Positions 1 through 6,499 of a stretch of 17,975 nt of DNA are shown piece by piece; the stretch's first letter is position 1; each line of letters opens with the position of its first letter. Made by a program: the position numbers and the translations under genes. The stretch is from an uncultured Blautia sp. (GTDB lineage Bacteria; Bacillota_A; Clostridia; Lachnospirales; Lachnospiraceae). Under the pieces are notes generated by a model, which was not told where the DNA came from, did not search any database, and saw nothing but the letters and a program-made list of their open reading frames with translations. The stretch is taken from positions 1 through 17,975 of the forward strand of contig CAJLTE010000069.1 in assembly GCA_905209435.1 (NCBI GenBank), in the 5' to 3' direction.

Positions 1-53
1 CTAAGGATCTTGTGAGCATTGCGCTCGTGTGGGTTCAAGTCCCATCTTCCGCA
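1..53 (+). tRNA. tRNA-Leu, 3' part (anticodon probably AAG); 5' end outside the window
   Basis: The window opens inside a tRNA gene. The first bases CTAAGGA fit a seven-base anticodon loop (C32 U33, anticodon AAG, G37 A38), followed by the 3' half of the anticodon stem, TCTTG. A long variable arm follows (GAGC/GCTC stem), which marks a class II tRNA (Leu, Ser or Tyr). Next come a T-arm with loop TTCAAGT, the acceptor strand CTTCCGC and discriminator A at 53. The acceptor strand pairs with the GCGGAAG start usual for tRNA-Leu. No CCA is encoded; TTAAA follows. The anticodon is an inference because the 5' half of the anticodon stem is missing. Confidence 0.85.
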
Positions 54-63
54 TTAAAGAATG

Positions 64-105
64 AGGAACTATGAGGAGTCATGGTGCCTTATTTTTTTTC
101 TTTTT
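64..105 (+). terminator. Rho-independent terminator of the tRNA gene
   Basis: Inverted repeat ACTATGA/TCATGGT (68-74 with 79-85, loop GGAG) is extended past one mismatch by AGG/CCT. A nearly unbroken T run (90-105) follows. It lies 10 bases after the tRNA and points the right way to end that transcript. Confidence 0.7.
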
Positions 106-134
106 CACATCAATCAAATAAACTCATTCACTAT

Positions 135-172
135 GCAAAAAGAGCAGGTATTCATCTTCCCTGCCCTTTCAA
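135..172 (-). terminator. Rho-independent terminator of the sleC-like gene
   Basis: On the minus strand, AAAGGGCAGG (169-160) pairs with CCTGCTCTTT (148-139): ten pairs, one of them G-U. The stem runs into five T's. It starts 12 bases after the sleC-like stop codon and faces the tRNA terminator, so the two transcripts converge here. Confidence 0.75.
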
Positions 173-181
173 TATTATCTG

Positions 182-1453
182 TCAACGCAGCTCAGCAATC
201 CTGCTCACCGCTACATAAATCTCCTGAATTTTGTACCAGGTGGGATAATCTACAATCCCGGTCTGTCCAAGTCCGAAAATCCCCTGAAAAACGCGTACTG
301 CATTTTTGGTCGCATCTCCGTATATTCCATCTACTGTTACTGTAGGCACTGCCGGATAGGCACCTGCAATCGTATTTAACTGTTCCTGAATCTGACTTAC
401 TTTATTTCCTGTTGCACCGATATCCAAATCATATCCCGGCCAGGATGTCGGAATCCCGGACACTGCCTCTGCCACATTAATATACATATCATTTCCATAA
501 AAAGCCCTTAAGATCTCAATGGCTGAATACCCCTGATCTCCCAGAGCTTTACTGCCCCACTGTGTCATCCATCCTCTGCTCCTGCACTGCACCTGCTTTC
601 CGTCACAATATTGTGTCAGGATCGGCTGACGCACATTTGGTCTGGACAGATAATTTTCAAACAGCTCATCTACAATGCGATCAATACTGTCAAAAATATT
701 TCTGCCGTAAATCCACTTATGATCATATGCAGTCGAGGAAGTAATTGTAAAATCATAGCCTTTATTCCGGTACCATTCCGTATATACACGGTTTAATGTA
801 AACGACATAATCGCCAGAATATTCGCCCGGATCGTATCGTCTGGCCAGGTGGCATATATCTCACTGCTGGCTACGTTTTTGATATAGTCGCGATAACGTA
901 CATAATAATTTTCTGCTGAGGAATCATTGATCGGGCCATCATGTACCACTACAAACTCAGGAACTACAACTTTACTCAGCACAATTTCTCCGGTTTCATT
1001 TATAGCCTTTATCTCTGACTCTTCTATTTTCGGCGGATACTCATAGAACAGCGTATGCGGAGGGATCACCACACGCTGGTAACTTTCTCCCGGTTCCATG
1101 GCATTTAATGTTGCCGGCTGTCTGGATAATACATCCGGTAACACCTCACTTCCGGCTACTTCCTTAGGTTCAAACCCCTCCGCATCGATCTGCACTGTGT
1201 ATTCCGCATATGGCTGTTGTTCCACCGGTTCCATACTGTATTCCAGCGGCGGTGTCTTTAATTCAATCACAGGTGTTCGACCTGAAGAATCCGTCACCAC
1301 CTCTTCTATTATACTGTCCGGTGCCCCCGTATATGAAATCCTCACCCGCGCATTCTCTATCGGACGATTGCTTAAACGATCCACCACCGCCACCTGATAC
1401 CGTCCTGTATCCACATTCTCCTGCTGCATCCTCATATCCTTATAAAAAGCCAT
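182..1453 (-). CDS. sleC: SleC-family spore cortex-lytic enzyme
   Basis: This 423-residue protein matches the recalled layout and length of clostridial SleC, a lytic transglycosylase that degrades spore cortex peptidoglycan during germination and is made as a precursor activated by Csp proteases. Residues about 18-115 form a transthyretin/carboxypeptidase-regulatory-like beta domain. Residues about 160-330 are SpoIID-like; ASSE at 195-198 carries the Glu that aligns with the conserved SpoIID glutamate, followed by WPDDTIRAN and TLNRVYTEWYR. Residues about 343-420 form a PG_binding_1 domain (TVDGIYGDATKNAVRVFQ). There is no signal peptide, as expected for a protein made inside the developing spore. 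The start is supported by AGGGAG just upstream. No convincing SigE, SigG or SigK promoter was seen. It could be a paralogue rather than the main germination enzyme, and a broken relative lies at 3124-3196. Confidence 0.8.
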   Translation of the reverse strand: MAFYKDMRMQQENVDTGRYQVAVVDRLSNRPIENARVRISYTGAPDSIIEEVVTDSSGRTPVIELKTPPLEYSMEPVEQQPYAEYTVQIDAEGFEPKEVAGSEVLPDVLSRQPATLNAMEPGESYQRVVIPPHTLFYEYPPKIEESEIKAINETGEIVLSKVVVPEFVVVHDGPINDSSAENYYVRYRDYIKNVASSEIYATWPDDTIRANILAIMSFTLNRVYTEWYRNKGYDFTITSSTAYDHKWIYGRNIFDSIDRIVDELFENYLSRPNVRQPILTQYCDGKQVQCRSRGWMTQWGSKALGDQGYSAIEILRAFYGNDMYINVAEAVSGIPTSWPGYDLDIGATGNKVSQIQEQLNTIAGAYPAVPTVTVDGIYGDATKNAVRVFQGIFGLGQTGIVDYPTWYKIQEIYVAVSRIAELR

Positions 1454-1694
1454 ACAAGCTCCCTGTAAACCGCTTTACTGATAGCTTATGCGCAATATTT
1501 ATATATGTTACTGATAAAACAGAAAACAAAACGAAAATTGCTCTTAAAATTTTAAAAATGGCATTCCAACTAAACTCCTAATAATTCGTATCTACTACTG
1601 TTAATTGTATTATATTGAAGTCCATTTTGCTCTTCACAGCTTTTTTATTGCTTTTAGCAGCTGTAATTATCTCTAAAATGACAAAAAAATATAT
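1454..1694. other. AT-rich spacer upstream of the sleC-like gene
   Basis: About 240 bases between the sleC-like start and the rpn terminator. It must contain the sleC promoter, but the sporulation-type CATATATA near 1500 has no matching -35 element at a normal distance, so no promoter is called. No coding, repeat or RNA signal was recognised. Confidence 0.4.
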
Positions 1695-1735
1695 GAAAAA
1701 ACAGGAGGAAAGGCATTTGCCCTTTTCTCCTGTTC
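1695..1735 (-). terminator. Rho-independent terminator of the rpn transcript
   Basis: On the minus strand, AACAGGAGAAAAGG (1734-1721) pairs with CCTTTCCTCCTGTT (1713-1700): 14 pairs including one G-U, with a short loop, then T's. It lies 11 bases after the stop of the small duplicated ORF, so rpn and that ORF probably share one mRNA. Confidence 0.85.
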
Positions 1736-1745
1736 TATATCTTTC

Positions 1746-1952
1746 CTAAAGATTATATTCTTTATATAACTGCTCACGTCGCTTAGAATCCACTGATACA
1801 ATTGGAATTTCTTCAGTTCTCTGATCTTGAATCAGTCGAGTAATCAAACTTCCAAGTCGATTTTCTCCCTGAATCTGCCCGATTGCCTCCCCTTCTGTAT
1901 GCCCCTCTGCTTTAAGTCTTTCAGATTCCAGTTCCAGAACTTTTCCTCCCAT
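1746..1952 (-). CDS. Detached C-terminal tail of an Rpn-family protein (68 residues)
   Basis: The product opens with MGGKVLELESERLKAEG, identical to residues 238-254 of the complete rpn gene just upstream. It then changes to a different tail (GENRLGSLITRLIQDQ, ending LYKEYNL) that recalls other Lachnospiraceae Rpn proteins. Before this ATG the same frame runs back without interruption to the stop codon of the complete gene and encodes recognisable Rpn sequence (DVPYILRKEENVRKGIGDI). The ORF is therefore a second rpn 3' end left by partial tandem duplication or deletion. Its ATG has AGGTG five to six bases upstream, as in the complete gene, so a short protein could be made. It is either a pseudogene remnant or a free-standing short Rpn regulator. 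Confidence 0.55.
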   Translation of the reverse strand: MGGKVLELESERLKAEGHTEGEAIGQIQGENRLGSLITRLIQDQRTEEIPIVSVDSKRREQLYKEYNL

Positions 1953-1978
1953 AATATCACCTATTCCTTTCCGAACAT
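1903..1978 (-). repeat. Direct repeat, copy 2 (rpn hinge)
   Basis: Seventy-six bases matching 2155-2230 with one difference (1926 T versus 2178 C). The copies are 252 bp apart, exactly 84 codons. The repeat covers the codons for VRKGIGDI plus the MGGKVLELESERLKAEG hinge and includes the internal Shine-Dalgarno and ATG. Confidence 0.95.
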
Positions 1979-2012
1979 TCTCTTCTTTTCGTAAGATATA
2001 GGGTACATCATA

Positions 2013-2204
2013 TTACCAGTATTTCTTCACATAATTACTGGCATCTTCTTTAGATAAAGAAAACTCTTCCATTATATTTTTTACAGCAGCTTCCTGGTTA
2101 AGTTTAAATTTTTTACAGGTTTTAATTGCACCAGCAATCATGCCTTCCTGAAGTCCCTCTGCTTTAAGTCTTTCAGACTCCAGTTCCAGAACTTTTCCTC
2201 CCAT
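2013..2204 (-). other. Possible intragenic short form of Rpn (63 residues)
   Basis: ATG at 2204-2202 lies inside rpn and is preceded by AGGTG with five to six bases of spacing. The frame continues to the normal rpn stop. Short C-terminal products made from internal starts are known for E. coli Rpn proteins, where they inhibit the long form. Here the same ATG and ribosome site are kept in the duplicated tail, which supports but does not prove use. Confidence 0.35.
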
Positions 2205-2915
2205 AATATCACCTATTCCTTTCCGAACATCGTCTTCTTCACGGAAAATATAGTCCGCTATTTTTACAATTAGTTTCGTCAAATCTGTATATAATTCTGA
2301 CTTTCCTGTTTCTGTCAGTTCTTCTTCCAGATTTACCCGGATTTCCTCGTATTCGTTTAAGAGTACCTGAAATAATTCCGGATTGTTATTAAAATCATGT
2401 CCTTTTTTCTCGTATCTCATAATATAAAATGGCAACAGCATTAACAGATTTTTCTCAAAGATGCTGTCTTTTGTATAATCAGCCATTTTTATTGTTGGTA
2501 TGGAATATAAATATGTATTTCCATCCGGAAAAACTACATCTGCTTCCAGATAATCCGGCGTGTTTCCTGAACTTCTCAGAAATAGTACGCAGGACTTTGG
2601 AAATACTATCCGGTATCTGCGTCCCTGTTTCTCTGCATGTTCTATACCAATTGCAAAATCATACTCAATCATGCGAATGACCATTGTAGTGTCATCTGTG
2701 CTCTGGCATTCGATATGATACATTTTCTTTCCGATCAGCAGACAGGAATCTGTAATAATCTCTCCATCCTCCTGCTGATGTTCATTGCGAAGCTGTGTAA
2801 TCTTCACATCTTCCGGATATGATGTATGGAATACTTCATTGATCAGAGGCACTGCCAGATATGGCATCTTCTCGATCATCGTACGAAATACATCATCAAA
2901 AATCGTATTATTCAT
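2013..2915 (-). CDS. Rpn-family recombination-promoting nuclease (PD-(D/E)XK)
   Basis: This 300-residue protein belongs to the Rpn/PDDEXK transposase-like family: DNA endonucleases related to YhgA-type transposases, some of which act as toxic anti-phage proteins. The catalytic set is visible as Asp56 (EIITDSCLL) and Glu69-x-Gln71 (YHIECQST). The nuclease core is about residues 1-135, followed by a helical region and a charged tail ending YVKKYW. The start is fixed by AAGGAG six bases upstream of the ATG, with a promoter just before it. The coding potential for a second, different tail follows the stop codon in the same frame. MGGKV at residue 238 has its own AGGTG and could start a 63-residue short form. 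Solitary Rpn genes are common in this bacterial group; no partner gene is evident. Confidence 0.85.
   Translation of the reverse strand: MNNTIFDDVFRTMIEKMPYLAVPLINEVFHTSYPEDVKITQLRNEHQQEDGEIITDSCLLIGKKMYHIECQSTDDTTMVIRMIEYDFAIGIEHAEKQGRRYRIVFPKSCVLFLRSSGNTPDYLEADVVFPDGNTYLYSIPTIKMADYTKDSIFEKNLLMLLPFYIMRYEKKGHDFNNNPELFQVLLNEYEEIRVNLEEELTETGKSELYTDLTKLIVKIADYIFREEDDVRKGIGDIMGGKVLELESERLKAEGLQEGMIAGAIKTCKKFKLNQEAAVKNIMEEFSLSKEDASNYVKKYW
2155..2230 (-). repeat. Direct repeat, copy 1 (rpn hinge)
   Basis: Partner of the repeat at 1903-1978. Recombination between the two would remove exactly 252 bp and join Rpn residues 1-237 to the alternative 68-residue tail in frame, giving a 305-residue protein. 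Confidence 0.95.
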
Positions 2916-2938
2916 ATAACACTCCTTTTTGTACTTAC

Positions 2939-2967
2939 ATTATAGCATTTTAACGGGTTTTATTGAA
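2939..2967 (-). promoter_or_regulatory. Sigma-A-type promoter of rpn
   Basis: On the minus strand, -35 TTCAAT (2967-2962) is separated by 17 bases from a perfect -10 TATAAT (2944-2939) with a TGC extension. It is about 24 bases from the rpn start. Confidence 0.6.
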
Positions 2968-3123
2968 TACTTAATCTCTTTGAAATTATGTATTTTTATC
3001 TTTGGAATCAATGGCAGATACTGCCTGAAAAATCGCTTATTAGAAAATTTAGATTACTGCTTACATCTTATACTATATAGTATTTACATTTATATGACAA
3101 GTCCAATTTGGGCAGTTATTCAT
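2968..3123. other. AT-rich spacer, nothing recognised
   Basis: This is the unassigned part of the rpn to 4-hydroxybutyrate dehydrogenase gap. A 77-codon plus-strand ORF crosses it but has no ribosome binding site and a composition typical of random AT-rich sequence. Confidence 0.5.
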
Positions 3124-3196
3124 TTAATCTTCTTTATACCATTCCGTACAAACACGTCTTAATGTAAATAATATTTTTCCAGAAGAACATTTGCCC
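3124..3196 (-). pseudogene. Decayed fragment of a sleC-like gene
   Basis: The minus strand here encodes FTLRRVCTEWYK, then a stop. This aligns with FTLNRVYTEWYR at residues 218-229 of the intact sleC-like gene; at DNA level ACCATTCCGTA and TTAATGTAAA are shared. Just upstream, after a frame change, is GCAAATGTTCTT (Ala-Asn-Val-Leu), matching the RANIL codons that precede FTLNR in the intact gene. Both flanks are lost, so this is a short relic of a second cortex-lytic gene. Confidence 0.6.
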
Positions 3197-3230
3197 AATA
3201 CCCCATATATGACAAAAAAGATAGAAATGA

Positions 3231-3276
3231 CAAAAAAATATACGCACCAGTCTTAAATAAACCAGTACGCATATTT
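3231..3276 (-). terminator. Terminator of the GABA operon
   Basis: On the minus strand, AATATGCGTACTGG (3275-3262) pairs with CTGGTGCGTATATT (3250-3237): 14 pairs, four of them G-U, then seven T's. It begins 16 bases after the dehydrogenase stop. The many G-U pairs make it weaker than the other terminators here. Confidence 0.7.
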
Positions 3277-3291
3277 TACAAAATTCCAATA

Positions 3292-4413
3292 TTAGTAAGC
3301 AGCCTTATATATCTCTAATACCTGTTTTTCTGAAAGCTCCACGTAATTATTCTTCAGCAGTCTCTGCTGGGTCTTGATCACATCTCCGGCAAAAACAGGC
3401 AGATCACTTTCTTTTACTCCAAAATTGCGAAGCGGCTCTTTTTCAAGAATTTTATCCATCAGTTCATACAAGGCAGCTAATGCATCGCTTTGTGCCACTC
3501 CCAGGCACTCTGCAATGATATCTTCCAAATCATTGATCCGTCCTTCCGGCTGGATTTCTTTGTATTTTTCCATCACATCTTTAAACATCAGCTGATTTGA
3601 CTGTCCGTGAGGAATGTGATATACAGAGCCAAGAGGATAAGCACATGCATGAACTGCTGCACATCCTGCATAGCCAAAACCAAGGCCAGCCCAGTTAGAT
3701 GCTTTCAGAAAATCTGCCGCATAGTTTTTCCATTTATCTCCGCCACCAGCTTCCACGGATTTCTTCCAGCACTGTAAGATTGTTTTCAGTGCCTCCGTGG
3801 AGAAGATCCTCGAAATGCTGCATCCGTTTGGGCTTAAGAAAGATTCCACACTGTGGACCATCGCATCAATAGAAGAAGTGGCAAATATTTTATATGGAAG
3901 AGAATCCAGCATATTTGTAATCATAACCGCTTTATCAGCAAGCATTGCATTGGATGCCAGTCCCATCTTAACTCCCTTGCTCACACGATTGATGACGGAA
4001 ATATTGGTAACCTCACTTCCTGTTCCGCAAGTTGTCGGAATGATCACCAGAGAATGTACTTTTTTCAGCTTGTCTACATTATCATAGAGGTCATCTACCT
4101 TATCCTCTTTTCCTGCAACCGCCACAACTTTGGCAATGTCTACCACCGTGCCGCCTCCGATAGCAATGATACGATCAAATTCTTTTTCCCGCAGTGCGTC
4201 CAGAATCGCATCCACCATCCCATCTGTTGGCTCTCCTTTTCCATATTTCTCGCGAAAAAGAGTCTGTACTCCCAGCGAAAGAGGTGCCACATACTTATCA
4301 TACGTATGTTCACCGCAGAGAACCAGATCCTGAGGTCCCAGTTCTGCCTGCGCAGCATATTCACCAAAAGTATCATATTCTTCTATTTCTGTTTTGATCG
4401 TAAATCCTTTCAT
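3292..4413 (-). CDS. NAD-dependent 4-hydroxybutyrate dehydrogenase (iron-type alcohol dehydrogenase family)
   Basis: This 373-residue enzyme of the iron-containing alcohol dehydrogenase family is the usual length for clostridial 4-hydroxybutyrate dehydrogenase. It reversibly reduces succinic semialdehyde to 4-hydroxybutyrate with NADH. The coenzyme-binding GGGTVVDIAK is at 86-95 and PTTCGTGSEVT at 126-136. The likely metal ligands are Asp183, His187, His255 and His269, with the family's normal spacing. It is the last gene of the cluster. Its start lies 7 bases after the stop of the upstream broken gene, and its AAGGAGG sits inside that gene's last codons, so translation was probably coupled. 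The adjacent GABA aminotransferase makes succinic semialdehyde the likely substrate. No 4-hydroxybutyrate CoA-transferase or 4-hydroxybutyryl-CoA dehydratase is present in the window. Confidence 0.85.
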   Translation of the reverse strand: MKGFTIKTEIEEYDTFGEYAAQAELGPQDLVLCGEHTYDKYVAPLSLGVQTLFREKYGKGEPTDGMVDAILDALREKEFDRIIAIGGGTVVDIAKVVAVAGKEDKVDDLYDNVDKLKKVHSLVIIPTTCGTGSEVTNISVINRVSKGVKMGLASNAMLADKAVMITNMLDSLPYKIFATSSIDAMVHSVESFLSPNGCSISRIFSTEALKTILQCWKKSVEAGGGDKWKNYAADFLKASNWAGLGFGYAGCAAVHACAYPLGSVYHIPHGQSNQLMFKDVMEKYKEIQPEGRINDLEDIIAECLGVAQSDALAALYELMDKILEKEPLRNFGVKESDLPVFAGDVIKTQQRLLKNNYVELSEKQVLEIYKAAY

Positions 4414-4420
4414 TGGCTCT

Positions 4421-5017
4421 CTAAGCCTCCTTTTTCAATGTTTCCTCTGTCAGACCAAATCTTCGCTCTACCAGTTCTTCGATAAACTGAGCAGTTGCAT
4501 CCCAGCCAAGCAGGCTGCTGTTCAGCAGGATATCACGGGTATGTCTGTCACCACGCTTCTTACCTGTAATGTACTCATGTCGTGCATGCTGTGATTTCTC
4601 TACATTCTCCCACTCTTCTTCAGCCTTGCGCTCATTCAATCCTTTCTTCTTCATAACAGCCGCAATTTCATCTTTCTGCGGTGCATAGATAAACACGTTC
4701 ATAACATCTTCTGTATCTCTTAAGATATAATCGCTGCTTCGTCCAACGATCACACACGAATGCTTTGCAAAATCGTGAATTGCCTGGAACTGGGCATCAA
4801 TAACTCGATTGGAAAGGTTTGCATAGCGGACACCATAGGAAGTATCAAATGCATACCTGACACCAATTTTGGTATCTGCTTCCTCTACCAGCCCTTTATC
4901 TACGCCGATTTCCTGTACGACTTTATCTACCAGATCTCTGTCATAATACTCTATTCCAAAATAATCTGCAACCATTCTGGCGATTTCAGGACCACCGCTT
5001 CCATATTCACATCCCAT
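4421..5017 (-). CDS. Cytidylate-kinase-like P-loop domain (still open; C-terminal part of the broken permease fusion)
   Basis: These 198 residues carry the cytidylate-kinase-like signature: P-loop GCEYGSGGPEIA, then YYDRDLV and a lid-type region rich in Arg and Lys (GKKRGDRHTRD). The nominal ATG at 5017 has no Shine-Dalgarno sequence. The same frame continues upstream without a stop through HFVIT, which belongs to the domain's first beta strand, and on through a linker into the last membrane segment of the permease to about 5190. The domain is therefore the cytoplasmic C-terminus of a fused transporter, not a separate gene. It shows no internal damage. Its substrate is unknown; the family resembles nucleoside monophosphate kinases but often has no demonstrated activity. 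Confidence 0.7.
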   Translation of the reverse strand: MGCEYGSGGPEIARMVADYFGIEYYDRDLVDKVVQEIGVDKGLVEEADTKIGVRYAFDTSYGVRYANLSNRVIDAQFQAIHDFAKHSCVIVGRSSDYILRDTEDVMNVFIYAPQKDEIAAVMKKKGLNERKAEEEWENVEKSQHARHEYITGKKRGDRHTRDILLNSSLLGWDATAQFIEELVERRFGLTEETLKKEA

Positions 5018-5090
5018 AGTAATAACAAAATGTCTGTCCGGATACTTGGCATTCGGAAGTACCGCCGGTTCTTCCTCAACTGTTTTGGAC

Positions 5091-5497
5091 TCATCTACAA
5101 TAAAGATACCGCGACCAAATTCTGCACCATATTTTCTCTTGGAATAGAAGTAAAAAAATACGCCTAGTGCCAGCCAGCTTCCTACTACAACCCATTCCTG
5201 CCATCAATACTGCCATCACACCAACGAATTTTCCGGCTTTTACTTTGTACGGTCTCTCCATTTCCGGTCTCTTTTTTCTGAGAATACAGAAAGAAATAGA
5301 TACGAACATATATGCGATAACACATCCAAAAGATGCTGCATCAACCAGCCATACCAGAACACCTCTTCCAAAGAATGGTGCTGCAACACATGCAATTCCG
5401 CAAAGTATAATAGCTGCTTCCGGTGTTTTATTTTTTCCAAGTTTTCCGAACATTTTCGGAATCATCAGAGACTCACCCATAGAATAAAGTGCACGGA
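5091..5497 (-). pseudogene. Permease fragment 3 (late membrane helices)
   Basis: Frame encoding RALYSMGESLMIPKMFGKLG, then three hydrophobic helices including AAIILCGIACVAAPFFG and FGCVIAYMFVSISF. After MAGMG a single extra G shifts the frame and gives an artificial basic end. Removing that base restores VVVGSWLALGVFFYFYS, which runs into the linker and kinase-like domain. Confidence 0.7.
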
Positions 5498-5613
5498 AAC
5501 AAGTCCATTCTGAGACATCATCTCCTTTGCTATTTCACTCTGAGGCATGATATAGCAGACTGCAAAAATAATCATCAGATACCATGCAACTGCAAGAAAA
5601 ATAGACAGAAGCA

Positions 5614-5967
5614 TTATTTTTCCGATTTTTTATAAGGTACATTAATCTCCTCTGCTGCCTGAGGAATAACATCAAATCCAATAAACAGGAATGGTGTCAT
5701 ACATGCTACTTTAAACACACTTCCCAATGTATTTCCGGCACCGGACTCCCACATCTGCCCTGTAATATTTCCCATATCACCATTTATCGCAGAGCCGACC
5801 ACCAGAAGAATTCCGGCGATTGCTATGATAGCTGTAAGTACTGTCTGAAGAATTGCTGCAGTCTTCGCACCTTTAATGTTGATCACTGTAATCAGAATCG
5901 CAACTCCGACACCAAGTACAATTGTAGTCAGATAAATATCCTTTCCTGCGATTGAATAAAGATATAC
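5614..5967 (-). pseudogene. Permease fragment 2 (middle membrane helices)
   Basis: Continues fragment 1 in the same frame after the TAG, with VYLYSIAGKDIYLTTIVLG, then AAILQTVLTAIIAIAGILL and the conserved FLFIGFDVIPQAAEEI. It stops after VPYKKSEK because of a one-base loss in an A run. Restoring the base gives VPYKKIGKIMLLSIF, another helix. Confidence 0.7.
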
Positions 5968-6339
5968 CTAATTAAAATCAGGAAACAGATATGTGATCAC
6001 TGTTGGAAGTGCAGTTGCTTCAAATGCGGAAGTAGCCACATATCCCAGAATGATCATCCAGGTACATACAAAAGATCCGGTAGGTCCCATGGCCCTGTAG
6101 CTGAATACATGCTCGCCACCGCACTGGGGCATTGCGGATGTAAGTTCTGCATATGTAAGTCCTACAAAAAAGACCATAAGTCCACCGATCAGCATTGCAA
6201 TAATTGATCCGGCAAAACCAGCAGTGGTAATCCAGTCCCCTGAGTTAATGACCCAGCCCCAGCCGATCATTGCGCCAAATGCGATAACAAGTATATCCCA
6301 GGCGCCCATTACTTTGTCAAACTTTGATTTCTGCTCCAT
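5968..6339 (-). CDS. Permease fragment 1 (N-terminal 123 residues, truncated by TAG)
   Basis: This is the only part of the broken permease with a normal start: AAGGAG eight bases before the ATG. It would give the cytoplasmic N-terminus and roughly the first four helices before the TAG that replaces a sense codon (CAG would be one base away). Such a piece cannot transport on its own and is probably degraded. Confidence 0.65.
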   Translation of the reverse strand: MEQKSKFDKVMGAWDILVIAFGAMIGWGWVINSGDWITTAGFAGSIIAMLIGGLMVFFVGLTYAELTSAMPQCGGEHVFSYRAMGPTGSFVCTWMIILGYVATSAFEATALPTVITYLFPDFN

Positions 6340-6376
6340 AAACGTGTCTCCTTGTCTTCTCTTTTATTGCAATTCT

Positions 6377-6397
6377 AGCGGATATTCGCAATCCGCT
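6377..6397. other. Intercistronic hairpin between gabT and the permease
   Basis: Perfect inverted repeat AGCGGAT/ATCCGCT with a seven-base loop in the 160-base gap. There is no T run on either strand, so it is not a terminator. It could protect or process the mRNA between the two genes. Confidence 0.5.
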
Positions 6398-6499
6398 TCG
6401 CTATTTGCTCATTTCTTCTCGCTTTGATAAACAGCAGACCCTCGAAACGAATTGAATCAGGCAGGCTCTGTATTTAAATCAGAAATAGCAATAACCATT

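Larger units (their letters stand above)
4421..6339 (-). pseudogene. Broken APC-superfamily amino acid (probably GABA) permease fused to a cytidylate-kinase-like domain
   Basis: Joining the frames gives a transporter of about 12 membrane helices (first helix motif GAMIGWGWVINSGDW; YAELTSAMPQCGGEH after helix 2; FLFIGFDVIPQAAEEI in the middle), then a short linker and a P-loop domain. Four lesions are visible. First, an in-frame TAG at 5970-5968 follows FPDFN, and the frame continues with VYLYSIAGKD. Second, one base is missing in the A run at 5631-5626. Third, at about 5497-5503 SQNGLV jumps to RALYSMGESL in another frame, with perhaps 35-40 residues lost. Fourth, there is an extra base in the G run at 5193-5191. 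Position between gabT and 4-hydroxybutyrate dehydrogenase suggests GABA import. The internal deletion argues against simple sequencing error. Confidence 0.8.

Noticed and set aside
2929..3162. Plus-strand ORF of 77 codons in the gap upstream of rpn
   Set aside because: No ribosome binding site, random-looking hydrophobic AT-rich composition, and it overlaps the rpn promoter and the sleC relic on the other strand.
3853..4485. Plus-strand ORF of 210 codons
   Set aside because: Lies antisense to the clear 4-hydroxybutyrate dehydrogenase gene; no ribosome site and a Cys/His/Ile-rich composition typical of a shadow frame.
5091..6339. Permease lesions explained entirely by sequencing error
   Set aside because: Two lesions are homopolymer indels and could be errors, but the in-frame TAG and the missing segment near 5500 are not of that kind.
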